The translations under genes were made by a program, and so were the position numbers. The notes below the pieces were generated by a model. The model was not told where the DNA came from. It did not search any database and was given only the letters and a program-made list of their open reading frames with translations. A stretch of 64,000 nt of DNA from Ferrovibrio sp046297895 (GTDB taxonomy: Bacteria; Pseudomonadota; Alphaproteobacteria; Ferrovibrionales; Ferrovibrionaceae). The DNA lies in NCBI RefSeq assembly GCF_046297895.1, contig NZ_JBKBHC010000002.1:1-64000 (forward strand). The letters are read 5' to 3'. How positions within the stretch are numbered: the stretch's first letter is position 1; every line of letters starts with the position of its first letter. This document shows positions 48,201 to 56,094 of the stretch, piece after piece.

Positions 48201-50709
48201 CAGCCGTTTCTACGACCTGACCGGACATGACCCGCAGACGGTCCGCGTCGGCATCCATTTCGACGAGATGATGAAACTGGTGGCCCGCCAGCAGGACCGC
48301 ATGGATGAAAGCGTGGACGTGAATGACTACGTCGCGCGCCTGAAGGCGGACTTCCACGCTCCGTCGGGGCAGCCGATCGACGTGCAGCTCAGGCATGGCC
48401 GCTGGCTGCGCAATCAGCGCCGCCGCACCGCCGAGGGCGGCGTGATCGCCATCATCGACGACATCACCGATCTGAAACTGGCCGAACAACGCCTGCGCGA
48501 CGCCATCGAGGCCATCAACGAGGGTTTCGTTTTCTACGATGCCGATGATCGTGTCGTGCTGTTCAACCGACGCTTCGTCCAATACTTCCCGGCCCTGCAG
48601 GACATCATCCAAGTCGGCATAACCTTCGAGGAGATGATCCGCACGGCGCTGGCCCGCGGTGCCATCGCCGTTCCCGAGGGCGAAAGGGAGGCCTGGATCG
48701 CCGAGCGACTTTGGCAGCACCGCAACCCGGAAGGTGTCTCGATCGAGCGGCAGATGAGCGATGGCCGCTGGCTGCTGATCCACGAGCAGCGCACCGTCGA
48801 TGGGGGCCTGGTTGGAATCGGCACGGACATTACCGCGATCAAACAGGCCGAGCGACAGATGTTCGATGCCATCGAAAGCATCCCCGACGGCTTCGTGCTT
48901 TACGACAAGGACGAGCGCCTGGTTCTGTGCAACTCGAAATATCGCGAGTTCTACAGCGAGATCAGCGACCTGCTCGTGCCCGGCGCGAAATTCAGCGACA
49001 TCCTGCGCACCAGCATCCAGCGCCAGATGGTGGACATGGAGCCCTCCTTCCTGGAGGAATGGCTGGCCGAGCGGGTGGAACTGTTCCGCAAGGGCAGCGG
49101 CAGCACCGAAACGCGGCTGGCCAACGGCCGCTGGCTCCGCAACACCGAACGCCGCACCAGCGACGGCGGCGTGGTCGGCATCCGCACCGACATCACGGCC
49201 CTGAAGCAGCAGCAGGAGATTCTGCAACGCAACATCACCGACCTGGAAGCCGCCAATCGCCAGGTCGAACAGCAATCCTTCCGCCTGCGCGAACTGGCCG
49301 ACCGCTTCTCGGAGGAGAAGGAGCGCGCCGAGGAGGCCAGCCGCGCGAAATCGGAATTCCTGGCCATGATGAGCCATGAGATCCGCACGCCGATGAACGG
49401 GGTGCTGGGCACCATCGGCCTGCTGCAGAACACCGAGCTGTCGCAACAGCAGCACAAGCTGGTGGTGACGGCACGCGAATCCGCCGAGCATCTGCTCACC
49501 CTGATCAACGACATCCTCGACTTCTCCAAGCTGGAGGCCGGGCGCATCGACTTGGAATCGATCGATTTCGATCTGCCGCGCCTGATCGAAAGCGCCGTCT
49601 CGATGATGAACCCGCGCGCGGTGATGAAGGGCTTGCGGCTGAGTACCTGCGTGGCGCCGGAAGTGCCGCGCTTTGCCAAGGGCGATCCGGCGCGCCTGCG
49701 CCAGATCCTGTTCAACCTGACCGGCAACGCGATCAAGTTCACCGACCGCGGCGAGGTGGAGATCATCGTCGATGCCGTGCGGCTGGATGAAGAACGCTTC
49801 AGCCTGACCATCAAGGTCCGCGACACCGGAATCGGCATCGCGCCCGACAAGATCAAGCATCTGTTCGGCCGCTTCAGCCAGGCCGACAGCTCGATTGCGC
49901 GCCGTTTCGGCGGCACCGGCCTTGGCCTGGCGATTTCCAAGCAGCTGGCCGAACTGATGGGCGGCAAGATCGGCGTGGAAAGCACCGAGGGCGAAGGCAG
50001 CATATTCTGGTTCACCCTGCCCCTGCGCGACGGCCAGCCCGTTGAAATCGACATCCCGGCCGAGCAGGCCGTCGGCCCGGCCACGCAGAAGTCGCTGCGC
50101 ATCCTGGTGGCCGAAGACAATCAGGTGAACCAGATGGTGATCGGCCTGATGCTGCGCCAGCTCGGTCACCAGGTCGATCTGGTGACCAATGGCATCGAGG
50201 CCTGCGAACAGGTGCAGAAGGCTCCTTACGATCTTGTGCTGATGGACATGCAGATGCCGGAGATGGACGGCCTGACCGCCACCCAGACCATCCGCCGCCT
50301 GCCGCAGGATTGCGCCAGGCTGCCGATCATCGCGCTGACCGCGAATGCGATGGAAGGCGACCGCGAGCGCTACATTGCCGGCGGCATGGACGATTACGTC
50401 GCCAAGCCGATCGCGCTGCCGCAGTTGATCGCCGCGATCAACCGCGTGCTGGGCACGCCTTCGGCCACGGCCGCGTGGCGGGCCGCGGCGGGGCCCCCCG
50501 CCGCGGGCGCCGCCCGGGCGGGGGGTACCCCGGGGCGAACACCCCCCACCNNNNNNNNNNGCGTGCTGGGCTCGCCGTGGCCCCCGGCCGCTCCCGGCTC
50601 GCGGGCTGGCGGGGGGGCGCCGGACGCGGCCGTGGCTGATGAAACGCTGAGCGAAAAAGCCAAGACCGGCCTGAACAGCCTGCTGGCATCGCTGAAAAAG
50701 CTGAACTGA
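45295..50709 (+). CDS. Hybrid sensor histidine kinase with Cache domain, eight tandem PAS domains and receiver
   Basis: About 1804 residues as assembled. Membrane segments near residues 19-41 and 300-322 flank a periplasmic Cache-type sensor (YTETLGGMAGTQP to VVVAAVDPFYFVNFY). Eight PAS_7-like units follow from residue 333, each opening with LRDAIE-x(3-4)-GF-x-LY; units 2-8 repeat every 122 residues. A short coiled coil leads to the kinase: His1361 in MMSHEIRTPMNG, N box GNAIKFTD, G boxes DTGIGIAP and GGTGLGLAIS. A receiver domain has phosphoacceptor Asp1651 in LVLMDMQMPEMDG. After about residue 1720 the sequence crosses ten Ns and poor-quality bases; the true length and C-terminus are uncertain. 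The input signal and output are unknown. Confidence 0.9.
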   Translation: MTAAPILPPRIAPAGRGVMALPTLFVAMLVILLGSVLGVQLYRQYHDEIANGEATARSLAVMMEEHASRSFSAVDVFLLNYTETLGGMAGTQPFHSLAALRERMNARLAELPQVRAFLVLDQDGTSISDSGSLDPRPFNGADREYFRVHAERRHTGLFIGLPVQSRINGQWALSVSRRFNKPDGSFGGVVVAAVDPFYFVNFYREAAITHDTSLTLHHAAGIRIARTPEIGPGIGSDARSVPLFSGEYDSVDAGLYLTTGLPDGVPRYLAFRRVPGFPLIVAAGVSRDDILATWNENLAFSAAAMLLAVLAGLGFLIILQNQIRRASWAEQRLRDAVESMPDSFVLFDKNDNLALFNHNTLDMLPNFKAFIGREGVSYREVLEITAPDFGAASTPEARQRHLAFRTNRLQREKRGYLYEWRMADGRWLRFSISPTSEGGSVGITSDVTALKIAEQRLRDAIEALGSGFVLYGNDGRLMVANHRFYELTNHDPEQIRPGTHVEEMLEIITQRRVARWPDFDTAAFKEMQRREFWHPSGKPMDSEVRPGYWLRTQRHRTIDGGVISVIDDITDLKQAEQNLRDAIESLSDGFVLYGPDGRLRLANSHFYGLTGHNPEIIKPGATYDDVFREILNMRQKHWPSSDHAGFAAALERDYRNPSGRPIDGEIRPGIWLRSVRHRTADGSTISVVSDITDLKLAEQRLRDAIEALTEGFILYDRDGYMVMANQRYYEMTRQDPALVKPGIHFRDIMRITAERSREFAPGFDAKGYIDAISAEFSQPTGQPVDSEPYPGVWLRMQRCRTLDGGVITVFNDISDLKLAERRLRDAIESLAEGFVLYSRDGRIITLNRRFYELTGHDPALVGPGTHNDQILAGILAQGQAQGRMAEAQAYVDALRRDFEQPSGQPFDIEARPGFWLRTVRHGTPEGTVIGMVSDISDFKNAEQRLRDAIESLAEGFALYDRDGRLAMVNSRFYDLTGHDPQTVRVGIHFDEMMKLVARQQDRMDESVDVNDYVARLKADFHAPSGQPIDVQLRHGRWLRNQRRRTAEGGVIAIIDDITDLKLAEQRLRDAIEAINEGFVFYDADDRVVLFNRRFVQYFPALQDIIQVGITFEEMIRTALARGAIAVPEGEREAWIAERLWQHRNPEGVSIERQMSDGRWLLIHEQRTVDGGLVGIGTDITAIKQAERQMFDAIESIPDGFVLYDKDERLVLCNSKYREFYSEISDLLVPGAKFSDILRTSIQRQMVDMEPSFLEEWLAERVELFRKGSGSTETRLANGRWLRNTERRTSDGGVVGIRTDITALKQQQEILQRNITDLEAANRQVEQQSFRLRELADRFSEEKERAEEASRAKSEFLAMMSHEIRTPMNGVLGTIGLLQNTELSQQQHKLVVTARESAEHLLTLINDILDFSKLEAGRIDLESIDFDLPRLIESAVSMMNPRAVMKGLRLSTCVAPEVPRFAKGDPARLRQILFNLTGNAIKFTDRGEVEIIVDAVRLDEERFSLTIKVRDTGIGIAPDKIKHLFGRFSQADSSIARRFGGTGLGLAISKQLAELMGGKIGVESTEGEGSIFWFTLPLRDGQPVEIDIPAEQAVGPATQKSLRILVAEDNQVNQMVIGLMLRQLGHQVDLVTNGIEACEQVQKAPYDLVLMDMQMPEMDGLTATQTIRRLPQDCARLPIIALTANAMEGDRERYIAGGMDDYVAKPIALPQLIAAINRVLGTPSATAAWRAAAGPPAAGAARAGGTPGRTPPTXXXXVLGSPWPPAAPGSRAGGGAPDAAVADETLSEKAKTGLNSLLASLKKLN
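46291..49221 (+). repeat. Eight in-frame PAS-coding repeats
   Basis: Units start at 46291, 46663, 47029, 47395, 47761, 48127, 48493 and 48859. The first step is 372 bp, then six steps of exactly 366 bp. DNA stretches such as the start of each unit (CGCCTGCGCGACGCCATCGA) are nearly identical in several copies, so the units arose by duplication. Confidence 0.9.
50461..50630. other. Low-quality scaffold join around an N gap
   Basis: Ten Ns stand at 50551-50560. The 90 bases before and 70 after are full of G and C runs unlike the rest of the gene. The stretch from 50444 (GCGTGCTGGGCACGCC) recurs as 50561 (GCGTGCTGGGCTCGCC) and the similarity continues for about 30 bases, so both contig ends probably represent the same locus with errors. 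The coding frame through it should not be trusted. Confidence 0.85.
50551..50560. other. Assembly gap (10 Ns)
   Basis: Ten undetermined bases inside the kinase gene. A run of exactly ten is a scaffolding placeholder and does not measure the real gap, which may be negative. Confidence 0.98.
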
Positions 50710-50730
50710 ACCCGCAGCCGCGGAAACGTA

Positions 50731-52605
50731 TCAGGCCGCGCGGCCGCCGCGGCCCCGGCCCTTCGCCTGCTGCAGCGGCGGCGTCTCGTCGAACAGCTCG
50801 GCCAGCTTTTCCATCATCACGCCGCCGAGCTGCTCGGCATCCACGATGGTGACGGCGCGCCTGTAGTAGCGCGTGACGTCATGGCCGATGCCGATGGCGG
50901 TGAGTTCGACCGGCGAGCGTTTTTCGATCCAGTCGATCACCTCGCGCAGATGGCGGTCGAGGTAATTGCCCGGATTGACCGACAGCGTCGAATCGTCAAC
51001 CGGCGCGCCGTCGGAGATCACCATCAGGATGCGGCGCTGCTCCGTGCGGGCCAGCAGGCGGTCATGCGCCCACATCAGCGCCTCGCCGTCGATATTTTCC
51101 TTCAGCAGGCCCTCGCGCAGCATCAGGCCGAGATTGCGCCGGGCGCGGCGCCAGGGCGCATCGGCACCCTTGTAGACGATGTGCCGCAGGTCGTTCAGGC
51201 GGCCGGGCTGGGCCGGCTTGTTGTCGGACAGCCATTTCTCGCGGCTCTGACCACCCTTCCAGGCCCGCGTGGTGAAGCCGAGAATCTCGACCTTCACGGC
51301 GCAGCGCTCCAGCGTGCGGGCCAGGATGTCGGCGCACATCGCCGCCACCGTGATCGGGCGGCCGCGCATGGAACCGGAATTGTCGATCAGCAGCGTGACG
51401 ACGGTATCGCGGAAATCGGTGTCGCTTTCCTGCTTGTAGGACAACGGCAGGGTCGGGTTGGCCACCACGCGGGCCAGGCGGGCGGCATCGAGGATGCCTT
51501 CCTCAAGATCGAAATGCCACGAGCGCGACTGCTTGGCCATCAGGCGGCGCTGCAGCCGGTTGGCCAGCTTGCCGACCACGGATTGCAGGTTGGAAAGCTG
51601 CTGGTCCAGATGGTGACGCAGGCGGGCAAGCTCCTCGGCATCGCACAGGTCGTCGGCGCCCACCACTTCGTCGAACTGCTTGGTATAGGCCTTGTAGGTC
51701 GCTTCGCGGTTATGGCCCATCATGTCGGAAGCCGGCGGGCGACGGCCCTTGCCGGCTTCCTCGCCGGAGCCGGCCACCTGCTCTTCCATGCCGGCCTCGG
51801 CATCCATCTCGACCGCCTCGCCGCCCGCGGCATCGGCCGCATCGGCCTGCTCCATGCCGCTGGATGAGGCTTCGCCCTGTTCGGACTCGGACCCGTCGGA
51901 CTGGCTCTGCGGCTGCTGGCCCTGGCTGTCCTGATCCTCGCCTTCGTCCTCGTCGTTCAGGTCGCCGTCTTCGTCGTCAACCAGCTCAAGATCCTTGATC
52001 AGCTTGCGCGCGACCTTGGCGAAGGCACGCTGATCGTCGATGCGCGCCAGCATGCCGTCCAGGTCGGCGCCGCCCTTCTGCTCGATCCAGTCCCGCCACA
52101 GCGACACCATCTTCTGCGCCTGGGCCGGGATCGGCTCGCCGGTCAGACGTTCGCGCGCCAGCAACCCCAGAACATCGGCAAGCGGCGCTTCCGATTTTTC
52201 CCTGATCTTGGCGTAGCCCTTGCTGCGGCAGCGTTCTTCCAGCGCTGCGTTCAGGTTCTGCGCCACGCCAGCCATGCGGTTGGCGCCGATCGCCTCCACG
52301 CGCGCCTGCTCGACGGCATCGAACACCGCGCGTGCCGTGCCGCCCTGCGGCAGCAGGCGGGAATGCAGGCCATCGTCGTGATGGCGCAGCCGCAGCGCCA
52401 TGGCATCGGCCATGCCGCGGATCTGCGCCACTTCCGCCGCCGGCAACTCGCGGCCCGGCACGGGCAGGCGCGCGCGTTTGCCACGCAGGCCCGGCGTCTC
52501 CGGCCCGAAACTGACCTGCAGGTCGCGGTCATGCGAAATGGCCCGCGTCGCCGCGGTCAGCGCGCGCTTGAAAGGCTCGATCGGGCTTTCCGGCTTGTTG
52601 GCCAT
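50731..52605 (-). CDS. cobT: Cobaltochelatase subunit CobT
   Basis: A 624-residue protein. The N-terminus PIEPFKRALTAATRAISHDR and VSFGPETPGLRGKRARLPVP are typical of CobT. The middle is a long acidic/Gln-Ser-rich linker (DDEDGDLNDEDEGEDQDSQG). The C-terminal von Willebrand A domain has the MIDAS motif LIDNSGSMRGRP. With CobN and CobS it inserts cobalt in the aerobic cobalamin pathway. cobS is 34 bp upstream. In alphaproteobacteria cobST pairs are often separate from other cob genes, as here. Confidence 0.95.
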   Translation of the reverse strand: MANKPESPIEPFKRALTAATRAISHDRDLQVSFGPETPGLRGKRARLPVPGRELPAAEVAQIRGMADAMALRLRHHDDGLHSRLLPQGGTARAVFDAVEQARVEAIGANRMAGVAQNLNAALEERCRSKGYAKIREKSEAPLADVLGLLARERLTGEPIPAQAQKMVSLWRDWIEQKGGADLDGMLARIDDQRAFAKVARKLIKDLELVDDEDGDLNDEDEGEDQDSQGQQPQSQSDGSESEQGEASSSGMEQADAADAAGGEAVEMDAEAGMEEQVAGSGEEAGKGRRPPASDMMGHNREATYKAYTKQFDEVVGADDLCDAEELARLRHHLDQQLSNLQSVVGKLANRLQRRLMAKQSRSWHFDLEEGILDAARLARVVANPTLPLSYKQESDTDFRDTVVTLLIDNSGSMRGRPITVAAMCADILARTLERCAVKVEILGFTTRAWKGGQSREKWLSDNKPAQPGRLNDLRHIVYKGADAPWRRARRNLGLMLREGLLKENIDGEALMWAHDRLLARTEQRRILMVISDGAPVDDSTLSVNPGNYLDRHLREVIDWIEKRSPVELTAIGIGHDVTRYYRRAVTIVDAEQLGGVMMEKLAELFDETPPLQQAKGRGRGGRAA

Positions 52606-52639
52606 GCCAGGAGGTCCAGACTACGATGCCGCTGCCGGT

Positions 52640-53647
52640 TCAGTTCAGGTCGGCCTTGGCCGCGGTTTCCGGCAGTTCCTCGCCAAAGCAACGCTGGTAG
52701 TATTCGGCCACCATCGGCCGCTCCAGCTCGTCGCACTTATTGAGGAAGGTGAGCCGGAAGGCGAAGCCGACGCTGCCGAAGATGCGCGCATTCTCGGCCC
52801 AGGTGATCACCGTGCGCGGGCTCATGACGGTGGAGATATCACCGTTGATGAAGCCGGCGCGGGTGAGTTCGGCCACGGCCACCATGTTCTGGATCGTCTT
52901 CTTGCCCTGCTCACCGGTATAGCTCGGCGACTTGGCCATCACGATGGCGACCTCGTCCTCGGCCGGCAGGTAGTTCAGCGTGCAGACGATGCTCCAGCGG
53001 TCCATCTGGCCCTGGTTGATCTGCTGCGTGCCGTGATAAAGCCCGGTGGTGTCGCCCAGGCCGACGGTGTTGGCGGTGGCGAAGAGGCGGAAGGCCTTGT
53101 GCGGCCGGATCACGCGGTTCTGGTCGAGCAGCGTGAGCTTGCCCTCCACTTCCAGCACGCGCTGGATCACGAACATCACGTCCGGACGGCCGGCATCGTA
53201 TTCGTCGAAGACCAGCGCCACGGGCGACTGCAACGCCCAGGGCAGGATGCCTTCGCGGAATTCCGTGACCTGCTTGCCGTCGCGCAGCACGATGGCGTCC
53301 TTGCCGACCAGGTCGATGCGGCTGATATGGCTGTCGAGGTTGACGCGCACGCAGGGCCAGTTCAGGCGGGCGGCGACCTGCTCGATATGGGTGGATTTGC
53401 CGGTGCCGTGATAGCCCTGCACCATGACGCGGCGGTTGTAGGCGAAGCCGGCCAGGATCGCGAGCGTGGTCTCGCGGTCAAAGCGATAGCTCGGATCCAG
53501 ATCCGGCACATGCTCGGTGGGCTGGCTGAAGGCGGGCACCTTCATGTCGCTGTCGATGCCGAACACGTCACGCACGGAAACGGTGATATCCGGCAGATCG
53601 TTCGCCGGCATGGAAACGGGCTTGGTCTGAAGGGCCGTCATCGTCAC
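52640..53647 (-). CDS. cobS: Cobaltochelatase subunit CobS
   Basis: A 335-residue AAA+ ATPase. The N-terminus contains VSVRDVFGIDSDMKVPAFSQ and VPDLDPSYRFDRETTLAILA. Walker A is GYHGTGKST and Walker B ALVFDEYDAG, with sensor region FATANTVGLGDTTGLY. It forms the CobST chaperone for cobalt insertion by CobN. Same operon as cobT. Confidence 0.96.
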   Translation of the reverse strand: MTMTALQTKPVSMPANDLPDITVSVRDVFGIDSDMKVPAFSQPTEHVPDLDPSYRFDRETTLAILAGFAYNRRVMVQGYHGTGKSTHIEQVAARLNWPCVRVNLDSHISRIDLVGKDAIVLRDGKQVTEFREGILPWALQSPVALVFDEYDAGRPDVMFVIQRVLEVEGKLTLLDQNRVIRPHKAFRLFATANTVGLGDTTGLYHGTQQINQGQMDRWSIVCTLNYLPAEDEVAIVMAKSPSYTGEQGKKTIQNMVAVAELTRAGFINGDISTVMSPRTVITWAENARIFGSVGFAFRLTFLNKCDELERPMVAEYYQRCFGEELPETAAKADLN

Positions 53648-53698
53648 TCTCGGGTTCTTGCTTGGGCTTGAATTCGCGCCGTGGGGGAGATCATTTGT

Positions 53699-54313
53699 TC
53701 AAGTATAGCCGCGTGTCTGGAGAAAGGCATAGGCCTGGTTAATGCTTTTCAGCCGTTCTTCGGCCTGTTTGTCACCGCCATTGGCATCCGGATGGTAGCG
53801 TTTGACCATCAGCTTGTACTGCGCCTTCAGGTCGGACTTCCGCAGCGGCAGCGTCACTTTGCCCAGATCGAAGCCAAGCTGCAGCAGCGCCTCGCGTTCG
53901 CGCGGATCGATCTGCAGTTCGGCCTTGGTCTTGCGGCGGCCGGCGCCCAGCGTGATGCCCACCTCGGCCAGGATGCCCAGATCGTCCTTGACCCAGACCT
54001 GAGGCTCTTCGCGCTGCGGCTTGGTGCCCAGCCGCCATGTGGGGCGATGCCCCAGCACATCCTGGCGCTGATAGCGTTCGACATCGTCAGCACTCATGCC
54101 GCGGAAGAAATCCCAGCCGGCATTGTACTGCCGCACATGATCCAGGCAGAAATGCCAGCGCCCGTCGCGCGGCTCACGGCTTTTCGGCGCGGGAAAACGC
54201 CCTTCTTCGCGGCAACCGGGATGATCGCAGCGCCGCAGCCCACGGCGGCCGAAAGCGGCTTCCGCCTCGGCGTCGAGAAAGATTTTCTGCTGGGCGGAAC
54301 GGGCACGCGTCAT
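53699..54313 (-). CDS. J-domain protein
   Basis: A 204-residue protein with the J domain at the C-terminus: LPLRKSDLKAQYKLMVKRYH, PDANGGDKQAEERLKSINQA, where HPD (YHPDAN) is the DnaK-stimulating motif. The N-terminal half has a conserved EDGRxxC-like CDHPGCREEGRFPAPKS-type block (RRCDHPGCREEGRFPAPKSR) with two cysteines. This DjlA-unlike J protein stands next to cobS and bolA in many alphaproteobacteria. It is a DnaK co-chaperone; the client is unknown. Confidence 0.88.
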   Translation of the reverse strand: MTRARSAQQKIFLDAEAEAAFGRRGLRRCDHPGCREEGRFPAPKSREPRDGRWHFCLDHVRQYNAGWDFFRGMSADDVERYQRQDVLGHRPTWRLGTKPQREEPQVWVKDDLGILAEVGITLGAGRRKTKAELQIDPREREALLQLGFDLGKVTLPLRKSDLKAQYKLMVKRYHPDANGGDKQAEERLKSINQAYAFLQTRGYT

Positions 54314-54419
54314 GACCGATAAAGTATGGGTCCAAGGGGTGACACTGGCAAGGCAATAGCCCCTGCCATAGGGTTATGGCCGACCTGCATTTTTCTTGAG
54401 CGATCGGGGAGATTTCGTC

Positions 54420-54707
54420 ATGTCGCTGGCCGAGCGGATCCACACCAACCTGACCCGGGCCCTGCAACCCCAGATGCTGGAACTGATTGATGAATCCGCC
54501 ATGCATGCCGGCCACGCCGCGATGAAGGGCCTGCCGGCGGGGGAAACCCATTTTCGCCTGAAAATCGTGGCCGAGGCCTTTGCCGGCATGACCCGGGTGC
54601 AGCGCCAGCGGCGGATCTACGCGATCCTGGAGGCTGAACTGGCCGACGGCGTGCATGCCCTGGGCATCACCGCCCTCACCCCCGCCGAGGCCGCAGCCGG
54701 AAAATAA
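54420..54707 (+). CDS. BolA family protein
   Basis: A 95-residue BolA-like protein: LAERIHTNLTRALQPQMLEL, ESAMHAGHAAMKGLPAGETH, FRLKIVAEAFAGMTRVQRQR, IYAILEAELADGVHALGITA. The conserved FAGMTRVQRQR and HALGI marks and the loop histidine are present. The family works with monothiol glutaredoxins in iron-sulfur cluster handling. It is divergent from the J-domain gene. Confidence 0.93.
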   Translation: MSLAERIHTNLTRALQPQMLELIDESAMHAGHAAMKGLPAGETHFRLKIVAEAFAGMTRVQRQRRIYAILEAELADGVHALGITALTPAEAAAGK

Positions 54708-54786
54708 GTCGCGCGATTCTGCATCTAGTTGATTCTCCAGCACAACTAGTCGCGACAGATTCATGTGGATAATGCAACCTTTTCAT

Positions 54787-54815
54787 TTGATTATTTCACG
54801 ACTGCCCATTATAGG
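54787..54815 (+). promoter_or_regulatory. Promoter of the RHH gene
   Basis: TTGATT (54787-54792), 17 bp, TATAGG (54810-54815) in an AT-rich stretch. Initiation would fall near 54822-54823, exactly at the ATG of the next gene, so the mRNA may be leaderless. Confidence 0.55.
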
Positions 54816-54822
54816 TTGCAAC

Positions 54823-55242
54823 ATGCCGATGACACGCCGCCCTCAGCATGCAAGTGCAGCCACAACCAACGCGCCAAGCCTGGTGACGCGCAACCTCAGG
54901 CTGGGCCGGGGCCGCACCAGCATCCGCCTGGAACACCTGGAATGGGCGGCGCTGGATGCCATCTGCGCCGTCGAGGGCATCGACCGGCATCAATTCGCCA
55001 CCCAGGTCGACCGCGATCCCATGCGTCGGGAAAAGACCCTGACCTCGCGGGTGCGCAGCGCCATCCTGGCCTATTTCGTGGTTCGCTCCGGCGTCGGCGT
55101 CACGGGCATCGCGGGAACCGGCATTGCCGGCGCCCTGCAGGCGGCCACCATGCAGAATGCCGCCCTGCCCAACGGCCATGGTGACCGGCACGGCTTCAGC
55201 GCAAAACCGCCAGCAGCAGGACAGGAAGAGTCGCGAAACTGA
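54823..55242 (+). CDS. Ribbon-helix-helix protein (RHH_4-like)
   Basis: A 139-residue protein. Residues 25-85 match the RHH_4 pattern: TRNLRLGRGRTSIRLEHLEW, AALDAICAVEGIDRHQFATQ, then LTSRVRSAILAYF. This alphaproteobacterial family is thought to bind DNA as a dimer. The C-terminal 50 residues (Ala/Gly-rich) are not conserved. The ATG at 54823 has no Shine-Dalgarno, but a promoter is placed for a leaderless start. Its 3' end overlaps the convergent AEC transporter by 47 bp. Confidence 0.78.
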   Translation: MPMTRRPQHASAATTNAPSLVTRNLRLGRGRTSIRLEHLEWAALDAICAVEGIDRHQFATQVDRDPMRREKTLTSRVRSAILAYFVVRSGVGVTGIAGTGIAGALQAATMQNAALPNGHGDRHGFSAKPPAAGQEESRN

Positions 55243-56086
55243 GCAGGGTGGATATCACTACCAGGCTGGCCGTGGCGGCCGGATCGCGATTGAAGCGCAC
55301 CGCGAACACGTAGTTCACCACCGCTACCGGCATGGCGCACTGGATGATGAATGTGCCGCGCGCCGCCCCCTCCAGCCCGAACAGCCCGCTCAGTCCGAAA
55401 CCCACGGCGATACCCAGGCCCAGCCGCAGCAGCGACAGGATCAGGCCGTTCTTTAAGTCCTGCACCTTCAGGGTGGCCAGCGATACGCCGAGTGTGAGCA
55501 GCATCAGCGGAATGGCAATGCCGCCGGCTACCTGCAGGCTGCGCATGATCCAGAGCGGCGGCTGCAGCGCGATCATGTTGCCCAGGATGCCGAACAGGAT
55601 CGCATAGATCATCGGCGAGCGCAGCACTTCGCGCAGGTTGCCGCGGCCGGCCATGATCGACTGGCCGAACGTCCAGTTGCCGAGCGAGGCGACGGCGAAG
55701 AACAGGATGCCGAGCGCCAGGCCCTGCGGTCCATAGGCAAAGAGGCAGAGCGACAGCCCGGCATTGCCGGCATTGGGAAAGGTGAGCGAGGAGACGAAAT
55801 TGCGCACCGGCAGGCCGAGCAGCTTCAGTGCCGCGGCGCTGACGGCCATCACCGTGGCCAGGGCGATCACGCTGGCCAGCACCATCGTGCCCAGCATGCC
55901 GCGGTCGATCTCGGATGACAGCAGGCTGTGCAGCACCAGGCAGGGCGTGCCGATATTGGTGGCCAGCAGGCTGACGGTCTCGACCTGGAACGGGCGGCCG
56001 CGCTTGGCCCACAGCCAGCCGAAGCCGGCCAGCACGAAGAGCGGCGCAATGACCGAAAAAACCTCGGCGATCAGGGTGAGCGGCAT
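55196..56086 (-). CDS. AEC family transporter
   Basis: A 296-residue membrane protein with about ten segments in the auxin-efflux-carrier fold: VIAPLFVLAGFGWLWAKRGR, LLATNIGTPCLVLHSLL, SLTFPNAGNAGLSLCLFAYG and VAGGIAIPLMLLTLGVSLA. Conserved N and P residues of the family (FPNAGNAG) are present. Such proteins carry small organic acids such as malonate or malate; the substrate is unknown. It is 8 bp after aroB. Confidence 0.88.
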   Translation of the reverse strand: MPLTLIAEVFSVIAPLFVLAGFGWLWAKRGRPFQVETVSLLATNIGTPCLVLHSLLSSEIDRGMLGTMVLASVIALATVMAVSAAALKLLGLPVRNFVSSLTFPNAGNAGLSLCLFAYGPQGLALGILFFAVASLGNWTFGQSIMAGRGNLREVLRSPMIYAILFGILGNMIALQPPLWIMRSLQVAGGIAIPLMLLTLGVSLATLKVQDLKNGLILSLLRLGLGIAVGFGLSGLFGLEGAARGTFIIQCAMPVAVVNYVFAVRFNRDPAATASLVVISTLLSFATLPVLLLAVLR

Positions 56087-56094
56087 GGCGGCGC

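Noticed and set aside
46291..49221. Regular 366-bp repeat considered as a CRISPR-like or satellite array
   Set aside because: The period is divisible by three, the frame is open throughout and every unit codes a PAS domain, so it is a protein repeat.
46684..50169. Open frame of 1161 codons antisense to the sensor kinase
   Set aside because: It is the shadow of a repetitive, high-GC gene: the opposite strand shows Cache, PAS, kinase and receiver motifs, while this translation is a low-complexity His/Gly/Asp-rich product with no family features.
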